From Phnomibacter ginsenosidimutans (GTDB taxonomy: Bacteria; Bacteroidota; Bacteroidia; Chitinophagales; Chitinophagaceae), in assembly GCF_009740285.1 (NCBI RefSeq), contig NZ_CP046566.1, positions 372,001 through 436,000 of the forward strand: a stretch of 64,000 nt of DNA, written 5' to 3'. Positions 1 through 9,000 of this stretch are shown here, piece after piece (within the stretch, counting starts at the first letter, position 1; every line of letters begins with the position of its first letter). Under the pieces are notes generated by a model, which had not been told where the DNA came from, did not search any database, and saw only the letters and a program-made list of their open reading frames with translations. Made by a program: the position numbers and the translations under genes.

Positions 1-483
1 ACTGGCTGGGGCGGGGCCTTTTTGCCGAAAATAAAGCAGTGGATTGCAGAAGCAAATATTACTCACTGTACGCAGGTGATTGAATGGATGCCGAAAGCCG
101 AATTGGAAAAAATGTATCGGCAGAGTGCAGTTTTTCTTTTCCCTTCTCATGAAGGTGCAGGAATGGTGGTGGCAGAAGCCATGAGTTACGGGCTTCCGGT
201 TATTTGTTTCAACAATGCTGGCCCCGGTGCTTTTGTACATCCCGATTCTTTGCTGAAAGTGAGTTATAAAAATTATGGAACTACTGTTCAATCATTTGCT
301 GCGAAACTGCAGATGTTGCACAGCAATACCGGTACTTATTTACACGAACACCAACTGGCCGAGCAGCGTTTCAATCAATATTTTTTATGGTCGGTAAGGG
401 GCAAGCAGTTGGCAACTGTGTACAATACCCTGTTGCACAAACCAACTCCTGTTGATACAAAGCAAAAATTACACATGGCATGA
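1..483 (+). CDS. Glycosyltransferase family 4, C-terminal part (5' end outside window)
   Basis: The frame is open from the first base, so this is the last ~160 residues of a longer protein. It shows the nucleotide-sugar-binding half of a GT-B fold: the signature EGAGMVVAEAMSYGLPVI, with the two acidic residues spaced as in the E-x7-E motif of GT4 enzymes, followed by a small-residue/Pro loop. GT4 enzymes transfer a sugar from a nucleotide donor to a lipid-linked or growing glycan. The stop overlaps the start of the next glycosyltransferase (ATGA at 480-483), so they are co-transcribed and probably translationally coupled in an exopolysaccharide operon. Donor and acceptor cannot be told from the sequence. 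Confidence 0.85.
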   Translation, partial: TGWGGAFLPKIKQWIAEANITHCTQVIEWMPKAELEKMYRQSAVFLFPSHEGAGMVVAEAMSYGLPVICFNNAGPGAFVHPDSLLKVSYKNYGTTVQSFAAKLQMLHSNTGTYLHEHQLAEQRFNQYFLWSVRGKQLATVYNTLLHKPTPVDTKQKLHMA

Positions 484-1643
484 AATCAGTTTGCGCAGTT
501 CATTTACTCAACGATTTTAGCGGCAGTCCTTTTGTGTTCAGGCAGGCGTTGGAAGCTTTGCAAAAAAGAGGATACAGCATAGATATATATACTGCAACAC
601 CGGCAAGAGGTGGTTTTTTGAGTGGGTTGCCCAATGCCCGCTATCATTCGCTTTATTACAAGCACAGTAGCAATAAATGGATGACATTATTGCGCTTCTT
701 TATTGTACAGCTGCAGTTGTTTTTTTCTCTGCTGTTTTCATTGCGCAGGGCGCAGGTGGTGTATGTAAATACTTTGCTACCTGCCGGGGCTGCACTGGCT
801 GCCAGCATTAGAGGTTGCAAAGTGGTGTACCATGTGCACGAAGTAAGCATTACCCCTGTGCTGTTGAAAAATTTGCTGGCAAAAGTTGTCGCATTTACAG
901 CTACTGATGTTGTGTTTGTTTCTAACTATGTGGCCAGTTGTTACCATTTTCGCAGGCCTCAATTACATACGGTATACAATGCACTCAGCAATAGCTTTGT
1001 GCAACAAGCTGCACATATTGCTTCGCCAAACATGCGTACACCTTTTACAGTACTCATGCTTTGCTCGTTAAAAGCGTACAAAGGCGTTCATGAGTTTCTG
1101 CAGTTGGCTTCGGCTTTGCCCGCCATACGTTTTCAGCTGGTGTTGAATGCCGATGAAAAGCAAGTTGAGGATTTTAAAAAGCAACATGCTGTGCCACACA
1201 ACTGCATGCTGTTTAGCACTACTACCAATACGTTGGCTTTTTATGAGCAGGCACATCTGGTGGTCAATTTTTCGAACCCCGATGAGTGGGTGGAAACTTT
1301 TGGCCTTACCCTGTTGGAGGCCATGGCATGCGGCAGGCCTGTGATAGCTCCACCTGTGGGAGGGCCGGTAGAACTGGTACGTCATGGCGTGGAAGGCTTT
1401 TGCATAGATGCAAGACAGGTTGCCGCTTTGCAACAAGCTGTGCAGCTATTGTACACGGATGTAAAAAAGTATATCCGTTTTTCGGAAAATGCCCGAAGGA
1501 GAGCTGCAGCTTTTAGTACAGCAGCTTTTGAAGCGGGTGTAAGCAAAGTTTTTGCATCGGCCAGCATTGCATCGTTACAGCCAAATGACGGAAAGCACTT
1601 CCAGAATGTGGAAACAACAGTTGCGGAAGAACTACAGCACTAA
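480..1643 (+). CDS. Glycosyltransferase family 4
   Basis: This is a 387-residue protein of normal GT4 length. The N-terminal Rossmann half carries a hydrophobic stretch (~65-85) that may dock on the inner membrane. The C-terminal half has the donor-site motif ETFGLTLLEAMACGRPVIA (~280-300), with the catalytic/ribose-binding Glu pair and a following GGP loop. It overlaps the upstream glycosyltransferase by 4 nt and is followed after a short gap by a third one, so it belongs to a polysaccharide assembly operon together with the downstream WecA-like initiating transferase. Substrate specificity is unknown. Confidence 0.88.
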   Translation: MKSVCAVHLLNDFSGSPFVFRQALEALQKRGYSIDIYTATPARGGFLSGLPNARYHSLYYKHSSNKWMTLLRFFIVQLQLFFSLLFSLRRAQVVYVNTLLPAGAALAASIRGCKVVYHVHEVSITPVLLKNLLAKVVAFTATDVVFVSNYVASCYHFRRPQLHTVYNALSNSFVQQAAHIASPNMRTPFTVLMLCSLKAYKGVHEFLQLASALPAIRFQLVLNADEKQVEDFKKQHAVPHNCMLFSTTTNTLAFYEQAHLVVNFSNPDEWVETFGLTLLEAMACGRPVIAPPVGGPVELVRHGVEGFCIDARQVAALQQAVQLLYTDVKKYIRFSENARRRAAAFSTAAFEAGVSKVFASASIASLQPNDGKHFQNVETTVAEELQH

Positions 1644-1706
1644 TTGATTATCAATGCTTATGGCATGTGGCACGGTTTGCGATATAGTAATTCCAAAAAC
1701 CACAGC

Positions 1707-2924
1707 ATGCGGAAAAAGCGTATTGCCATTATTGGTACCGTTGGCTTGCCAGCTAGTTATGGCGGATTTGAAACGCTGGCAGAACACCTTGTAGATGAAC
1801 TGGCCGGAGAGTTTGATATGACCGTTTATTGCACGGCAAAAAAGTATCCAAAGCAAAGCCGTCAGTCGTATTATAAAGGTGCAAGGTTGAAGTACCTGCC
1901 TTTCGATGCCAACGGTTTGCAAAGCATTATCTACGATTCCCTCAGCATTTTGCATGCATTGTTTTATGCTGATGTGTTGCTGGTATTGGGTGTGAGTGGT
2001 GGCTTTATGTTGCCATTTGTAAAATTATTTACAAGTAAAAAAATCATCGTTTCTATTGATGGTATAGAATGGAAACGCAACAAGTGGAGTAAGCTTGCCC
2101 GCTGGTATTTGTGGGCAGCAGAGTGGGTGGCAGTTCGCTATTCGCATGCCGATATTTCCGATAATGAATCTATTCAGGATTACACCGCCATCCGCTACAA
2201 AACCCTCAGCCACATTATTGAATACGGTGCCGATCATACACTGCAGGTAAAGCCTACGCAAGAAGACCGAAGCAAGTATGATTTTGTTGGTCAGCCGTAT
2301 GCTTTTAAAGTTTGCCGTATAGAGCCGGAAAACAATATCCATGTTGTGTTGGAAGCATTTTCAAAACTGCCAAAGCATAAGCTGGTATTGGTGGGCAACT
2401 GGAAGAATAGTGAGTATGGCAAAACCATGCGGGAAACCTACGGTCGTTTTTCAAACATTCATTTACTCGATCCTATTTACAATCAACGGGAGTTGGATAT
2501 GCTGCGGGGCAACTGTCTGGTATACATACATGGGCACAGCGCAGGCGGTACCAATCCTTCTTTGGTAGAAGCCATGTATTTGGGCCTGCCGGTGATAGCG
2601 TATGATGTAACGTACAACAGAACTACGACAGAGAAAAAGGCATTGTACTTCCGGTCTGCCGACGATTTGGTGCATGTAATTGAGCACACAACTGTGGCTT
2701 GTTTAAAGCGGCATGCGTTAAGCATGAAAACAATTGCAGACCGCCGCTATACCTGGAAGCAAATAGCCAACCGCTACCGTTATCTGGTGTTGAAAGTGCT
2801 GCAAGCTTCGGGTAAAGAACGCATTGAACCAACCAAAGTGATCAGCATATTCAGCAGCGATTACCTGCATCAAAATGGAATGGCTCATTTGCAGTCACCT
2901 TCTTACTTTTTCGAAAAGCGATAG
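1707..2924 (+). CDS. DUF1972-type glycosyltransferase (rhamnosyltransferase-like)
   Basis: The protein begins MRKKRIAIIGTVGLPASYGG, the typical start of DUF1972 glycosyltransferases, some of which are annotated as rhamnosyltransferases. The reading frame is open upstream to 1644 (TTG), but the ATG at 1707 places the Rossmann strand and Gly-rich loop at the usual position and is preferred. The C-terminal donor site GGTNPSLVEAMYLGLPVIAY (~292-311) is clear. About 405 residues. It follows the previous glycosyltransferase closely and on the same strand, consistent with one operon. The exact sugar is not predictable. Confidence 0.85.
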   Translation: MRKKRIAIIGTVGLPASYGGFETLAEHLVDELAGEFDMTVYCTAKKYPKQSRQSYYKGARLKYLPFDANGLQSIIYDSLSILHALFYADVLLVLGVSGGFMLPFVKLFTSKKIIVSIDGIEWKRNKWSKLARWYLWAAEWVAVRYSHADISDNESIQDYTAIRYKTLSHIIEYGADHTLQVKPTQEDRSKYDFVGQPYAFKVCRIEPENNIHVVLEAFSKLPKHKLVLVGNWKNSEYGKTMRETYGRFSNIHLLDPIYNQRELDMLRGNCLVYIHGHSAGGTNPSLVEAMYLGLPVIAYDVTYNRTTTEKKALYFRSADDLVHVIEHTTVACLKRHALSMKTIADRRYTWKQIANRYRYLVLKVLQASGKERIEPTKVISIFSSDYLHQNGMAHLQSPSYFFEKR

Positions 2925-3005
2925 ACTTAAATATAGTAATACCCTTTGCCGCAACTACCCTTCCCTTAAACTATTTTCTTCAACGCTACGCAAAGACAAC
3001 ATCAC

Positions 3006-4089
3006 ATGAATACACTGCTTACACAGGCTCTCATAACTACTGCTATTGCAGTGTTGGCTTGTATCGTACTCATGCCCAATCTTATCCGCTGGAGTGTAAA
3101 GCTCAGGCTGGTAGATATTCCCAATGAAAGAAAGTTGCACAAAGACCCCATACCATCCATTGGTGGTTTGGTTATGATGTTAAGCTTGCTCATTGCTTTT
3201 GCCCTATCGGCAGGTATGCGGCAGTTGTTTGTACAATATTGGGCAGTTGGTGTTATGCTGCTGGTACTGGCTTGTTACTGGTGTACTTGACGACCGGTTG
3301 AATTTACCTGCAAAACTTCGGTTGCTCATTCAGTTGGCAGGTGGTTTTTTGCTGGCATGGCAAGATATCCGCTTGCATTCTTTGCATGGCATTTTTGGTA
3401 TTGGTGATATACCGGTTTGGCTGCAGTATGCTCTCAACATGTTGCTGGTAGCAGGCGTAACCAATGCGTTTAATTTACTCGATGGTATTGATGGATTGGC
3501 AGGCAGTATTGGTTTTATCAATGTGCTGGTTTTTGCGGTGATTATGTATATACTTGGCCAGCTGCAATGGTTGGTATTGCTCTTGCCATTTGCAGGCGTG
3601 TTGCTCGTATTTTTAAAATACAATTGGCGGCCTGCCCGTCTTTTTATGGGCGATGGCGGTTCTCTGGTACTTGGTTTTTTGGTAGCAGTTATGGGTATCA
3701 TTTCGGTGGAGAATGCGTATGCGCAAACCATAGTTGCACCAGATGTTATTTTGGTATTGGTATCAGCAACGATGATGCTGCCCGTGATGGATACACTCCG
3801 TGTTTTTTACACCCGTATACAGCAGGGCCGTTCTCCTTTTTCTGCCGATAAAAATCACTTACACCATTGGTTTGTACGTCAGCATTTGGTGCATTCACAA
3901 GCCACAACAAGGGTGTCGGTTTTTCATTTGCTGCTCATTGGTTTTTCTGTCATTATGGTTTTTGCAGTTGCTGCCAGTTGGGTCGTCCTTTGGCAAATCG
4001 CCTTGCTTTTTTTATACAGCAAGTTTTTGCAACTCAACCTGCTCTTTAAGCGCTGGTATCGTTTCATCAAGCGTATGGAATCCGCATAA
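3006..4089 (+). CDS. WecA/MraY-type undecaprenyl-phosphate sugar-phosphate transferase (frameshifted)
   Basis: This multi-pass membrane protein of ~360 residues transfers a sugar-1-phosphate, probably HexNAc-1-P, from UDP-sugar to undecaprenyl phosphate and so starts glycan assembly. Family motifs are present: DIPNERKLHKDPIPSIGG early, then GVLDDR, NAFNLLDGIDGLAG, MGDGGSLVLGF and the HLHHWF cytosolic histidine motif. The frame breaks at TT 3272-3273. Removing one T joins the N-terminal 90 residues to the rest in exactly the expected place (VTGVLDDR). Because both halves match the family fully, a sequencing error is more likely than inactivation. It sits between the glycosyltransferases and the regulatory block, which fits an initiating transferase of the same polysaccharide pathway. 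Confidence 0.85.
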
Positions 4090-4150
4090 AAAATAACATT
4101 GCCTGGTTATTTGAAAGCATTCAATACGTACATTGGAAGAAATCCACATT

Positions 4151-5499
4151 ATGGAAACTTACCGGATTTTTATAGTTGATGATGACCCCTGGTATGGCGA
4201 AATTCTGGCCTACCATTTATCGCTCAATCCTGATCATCAGGTTACCCGTTTTGCTTCGGGTAAGGCCTGCCTTGCCAGCCTCCATCAAAAGCCACATCTT
4301 ATTACCATCGATTATTCGATGCCGGATATGAACGGGGCCGAATTGTTTAAGCAAATAAAAGCACAGCATCCCGACATTCCGGTTATCGTTATCAGTGGTC
4401 AGGATGATGTAAGCACTGCCATTGAAATGCTCAAACTCGGGGTAAGTGATTATCTGGTAAAAGATGACCATACCAAAGATTTGCTCTGGAATGCCATACT
4501 GCGCATCCGCGAAAATCAACAGCTAAAAATGCAGGTAGAGCAACTGCGGGAGGAGCTGGGGCAGAAGCATGAATTCGGCAATGTCATCAAAGGAAATTCA
4601 CCTGTTATCCGAAAAATATTTTCATTGATGGAGAAGGCGGCCAAAACCAACATCAATGTGTCTGTAACGGGCGAAACGGGAACGGGCAAAGAAGTAGTAG
4701 CCAAAGCCATTCATTACAACAGCGAAAGAAAACGGAAACCTTTTGTAGCAGTGAACATGGCGGCTATACCCAGAGAGTTGGTAGAAAGCGAGTTGTTTGG
4801 TCATGAAAAAGGATCGTTTACCGGTGCCATTGGCAGAAAGATTGGCAAGTTTGAAGAAGCCAATAAAGGCACACTTTTTTTAGATGAAATAGCAGAGCTG
4901 GATTTAAGCCTGCAAAGCAAATTGCTACGGGTGCTGCAAGAGCGGGAGTTGGAAAGAGTAGGTGGCAACGAAAGTGTAAAGCTGGATGTACGATTGATTG
5001 TTGCTACACATAAAAATCTTCCGGAAGAAGTGCGGGCCGGTAAGTTTCGCGAAGATTTGTACTATCGCATTATGGGCTTGCCCATAAACTTGCCTCCCCT
5101 GCGTGAAAGAGGGAATGACATTCTTCTGCTGGCTAAATTTTTTTAGAAGAATTTGCCAAGGAAAATAAAACAACTGCAAAAGGACTTACTGCCGCCGCCA
5201 GGGAAAAGCTGATGCAATATCACTACCCCGGCAATGTGAGGGAGTTGAAGGCCGGCATTGAGTTGGCTGCTGTGCTCTGCGATGATGCAGAAATAGATGC
5301 AAAGGATATTTCATTTGCACCAGCCCGTAATGGCAGCATGCTTACTGGCGAGGAGAAAACCCTGCGGCAGTACACGGTACAAATTGTAAAAATGTTTTTG
5401 GAAAAGTATGACAACAATGTGCTTAAAGTAGCCGATAAACTCGATGTTGGTAAAAGCACGATTTACAAAATGATTCAGGATAAGGAAATCATCTTATAA
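4151..5499 (+). CDS. Sigma-54-dependent response regulator, NtrC family (frameshifted)
   Basis: After repair the protein is ~449 residues with the full NtrC order. The receiver domain (1-120) has acidic residues D10-D12 and phospho-acceptor D54 in ITIDYSMP. The AAA+ sigma-54 interaction domain has Walker A GETGTGKE (174-181), the sigma-54 loop GSFTGA (221-226; usual GAFTGA has Ala, Ser is a tolerated variant) and Walker B TLFLDE (241-246). A Fis-type helix-turn-helix closes the protein. The break is a run of seven T (5138-5144); eight T restore FFLEEF. The start at 4151 is chosen over 4133 because the receiver begins directly after it. It lies 9 nt upstream of the H-NOX gene and is a good candidate for the output of the H-NOX/kinase phosphorelay. 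Target promoters were not identified. Confidence 0.87.
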
Positions 5500-5508
5500 A
5501 AGCAAAGT

Positions 5509-6051
5509 ATGTACGGAATTATCAATAGGGCAATAGAAGATATGGTGACAGCCAGCCACGGTGAAAATGCGTGGATGCAGATAAAAGCTGCCAGTGGTGT
5601 TCAGGTTGATTATTTCCTAAGCAATGAGCCTTATGATGATGAGATGACATATAAACTTGTAGCAGCTTCTTCGGAAGTACTACAAATACCGATGAGTGAA
5701 GTGCTCTCAGCATTTGGTGAATGGTGGGTGCTAAAAACCGGTCGCGAAAAATATGGCGGCTTAATGGAAGCCGGCGGCAAAAACCTGCAAGAATTTTTGC
5801 TCAACCTCCCCATGTTTCATAGTCGTATCATGTTATTTTATCCAAGGCTTAATCCGCCTGAATTTCGGATTGGCACAATTACAGAAAGCTCTATTGAAGT
5901 CCATTATTATTCCACCCGAAAAGGTCTTCATCACTTTGTGTTGGGCCTGCTGCAAGGCTTGGCAAAAATGTACCATACACCTGTTACTATTCAGGTGTTA
6001 TCTATGCAAAGCGAGCCGGAAACCCATGAAATATTTCAAGTGAATTGGTAA
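5509..6051 (+). CDS. H-NOX haem-binding gas sensor
   Basis: At 180 residues this has the size of a stand-alone bacterial H-NOX (haem nitric oxide/oxygen binding) domain. The proximal haem ligand is H104 in PMFHSRIM, and the haem-propionate motif YxSxR is Y133-S135-R137 in HYYSTRKG. The position five residues after the motif Arg, where O2-binding H-NOX proteins carry the distal Tyr, is H142, not Tyr. By family knowledge this points to an NO-selective sensor rather than an O2 sensor (inference). The gene lies 9 nt after the sigma-54 regulator and 10 nt before the hybrid kinase, so the three are almost certainly co-transcribed. Cytoplasmic; it would act by NO-dependent binding to the kinase. Confidence 0.93.
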   Translation: MYGIINRAIEDMVTASHGENAWMQIKAASGVQVDYFLSNEPYDDEMTYKLVAASSEVLQIPMSEVLSAFGEWWVLKTGREKYGGLMEAGGKNLQEFLLNLPMFHSRIMLFYPRLNPPEFRIGTITESSIEVHYYSTRKGLHHFVLGLLQGLAKMYHTPVTIQVLSMQSEPETHEIFQVNW

Positions 6052-6061
6052 AATTATTCGC

Positions 6062-9000
6062 ATGCAATTCGCATTTCAACATCAACAGTTTGATCGGCTA
6101 TTTCCATTTTATATTACCATTGGTAGTGACTGCCGCATTGTTAGTTTCGGTAGCTCTTATCAATCGCTGTTGAGCATGAAGGCGGGCGAAAGCATTACAA
6201 ATTATTTAGCATTTAAAAGACCTTCTGTACAAATCATTCATGCAGCTGCGCTGGCTTCAATGCCGGGGCAGCTCATACTAATGCAAGGGGTGCAAAAGCC
6301 TTCGGTATTATTAAGAGGTCAGATTGAGCATCTGGCAGAAAAAGACCAATGGTTGTTTATTGGTACACCGTGGTTTGCGTCAGTTGAAGAATTACGTGAA
6401 GCAGGGCTAACCATCAACAACTTTGCTGTACACGATCCGTTGATAGACCTGCTGCATGTGCTGAAAGCACATGAACTAACCGAGAAGGACTTAAAACAAA
6501 TGCTCCACAAGGTGCAGCTACAGCAGCAGGCAATTGAAGATGCCGGCAAGCAAATGAATGAGCTTTCTTTATTTACAATGCATAATCCGGAACCTCGGTT
6601 TCGTGTATCATCAAAAGGGTTGGTATTACTCAAGAACCCTGCCGCTCAGCGGTTGCATCAATACCTGCACAACGATGAATTAATGAACGAGGCTGTCTTT
6701 TGGCAACAGGTAGCTGCGCTGCGGCCCACAAATGATATGCGCTGGACCGTAGAAACTGTTACGGAAGGAAAAATATTTGTTTTCGACTGTCATTTCTTTC
6801 CTGAGTTTGATTACTTCCATGTATACGGAACCGATGTGACAGAGCAGCGAAATATGGCAGCCGACTTGCAGCGAAGAGAGCAATTGTTTAAGCGTCTTGC
6901 AGAAAACGTGCCCGGAGTAGTGTATTTGTGGCGGATGAATTTCGACGGATCAAATAATGTAGAATTTATCAGTCCGAGACTGAAAGAAGAGTTCGGTATA
7001 AACCCAGCTGATGCCAACCGTTTGGTAGATTTTATTCACCCCGATGATTTGCCTGTGTGGCAAGAAACTGTGCGTGGTGCATTTCATGAAGAAGCACCAT
7101 GGAATGCCGATTGCCGTTTTGTTATGCCCAATGGGGAGCTCATTTATTGGACAGCCAATGCAAGAGTAGCCTACACTGATGCACAGGGAAAGGTTTTTGC
7201 CGGTGTAATGCGCAATACTACCGAAGAAAAAACGGTGTTGGAAAATTTAAAGCGCCTCTCTGTAGTAGCAAGTGCCAATGAAAATGGGGTTGTTTTTGCC
7301 AATAAGTTCGGGCAAATAACCTGGGCGAATGATGGTTTTTTGAAAATGACTGGTTTTGAAATGAGCCAGGTGGTAGGCAAATCACCCATTGATCTTTGTG
7401 CAGGACCACAAACAGATAAGCAGGCTTTGCGGGAAATGGTGTTTGCATTTGAACAGGGCCAGTCTTTTGATGTAGAAGTGTTGCAATACAGAAATGATGG
7501 TACACATTTTATGAGCCGGACACGTGGCCAATCAGTACTGAATAGTGAGGGTGGGGTGCTCGAATATTTTGCCATCGTAGAAGATATTACCAAGGCAAAA
7601 GAAGATGAAGCCCGCATCAGGTATGCAGAGCAGCTGTGGAAGTTTGCTCTTGAAGGCGCAGGCGATGGTGTGTGGCAATATGATTTGGAAACGCATCAAT
7701 CGTTTTATTCAGAAGAATACAAGCGAATGCTTGGCTACGATCCCGCCATATTTGATAAAGAAAATCAGTTTTGGCTCAATAGAATTCATCCGGATGATTT
7801 GGCAACGGTAGTGAAGGAAAATGAGGAGTATGATGCCGGTAAACGTTCTTCGCACAACAGAGAAATAAGAATGCGCCATAAAGACGGGCACTACTTATGG
7901 ATACTCGACAGGGGCATGGCCGTTTCATATACAGCAAATGGCTTACCAAAATTGGTGACGGGTACACACACAAATATTTCGCACATTAAAAACACAGAGC
8001 TGGAATTGTGGCAACGGGTACAACAATTTCAATCGCTGAGTGAAGGTATTCCTGCTGTTTTGTATGAATACGAATATGCACAAGATGGAACTGAAAAATT
8101 GCGTTATGTGAGCCCTGCCATGCAGCGAATTTTCGGCATTAGCCCCGAGGCATTTCGGGAGGACTATCGGCGTTTTGTTTTTCATGAAGATTTGCCGGCC
8201 ATTGATGCAGCCAATGAGGCAGCATTGTCATCGCTCAAGCCTTATTATAATGAATCGCGGTTGCAATTGCCCAATGGCAAACTGGTTTGGCGTTCGGTAG
8301 CAGCTACCTACTCTTACGATACAGCAGCTGGTGCACATGTGTTTACCGGTTTTATGATGGACATCACCGACCGAAAAAAAGCAGAAGATGCACTGCGGCT
8401 GAATGAAGAAAAATACCGCGGCATTATTGCCAATATGAACCTTGGTTTGCTGGAGGTAGATATTGATGACCGCATACAGGTATGCAACCAAAGCTTCCTG
8501 CGGATGAGTGGTTATGCACAGCATGAAATAACAGGGAAAAGAGCGGTTGATTTATTTGTAGATACCGATGAGAAGTATACTATAGAATTACAAAACAGAA
8601 GACGCAGTGCCGGTCATTCTGATGTATATGAAATGAAAGTGCACAACAAGCAGGGCGAAGAGAAATGGTGGCTTATCAGTGGTGCGCCCCGCTACGACGA
8701 TAGTGGCAAAATGGTTGGTTCTATTGGCATTCACCTGGATATAACACAGCAAAAACTATTGGAGCAAGAGCTGCGTATGGCCACGCTTGCTGCTGAAGAA
8801 TCATCGAGAGCCAAGGAGCGTTTTTTGGCCAATATGAGTCATGAAATGCGTACACCTATGAACGCCATCATCGGCTTGGGAAGACAATTGAAAAAAACAC
8901 AACTCGATCAACAGCAACGCCTTTTTTTAGACTCCATCAATACAGCTTCCGATAATTTATTGGTCATCATTAATGATGTGCTCGACCTGTCTAAAATACA

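Noticed and set aside
3006-5499. Programmed frameshifting in the WecA-like gene and sigma-54 regulator
   Set aside because: There is no slippery heptamer with a following pseudoknot at 3272. The T-run at 5138 could slip, but the number of similar breaks in the window favours sequencing error.
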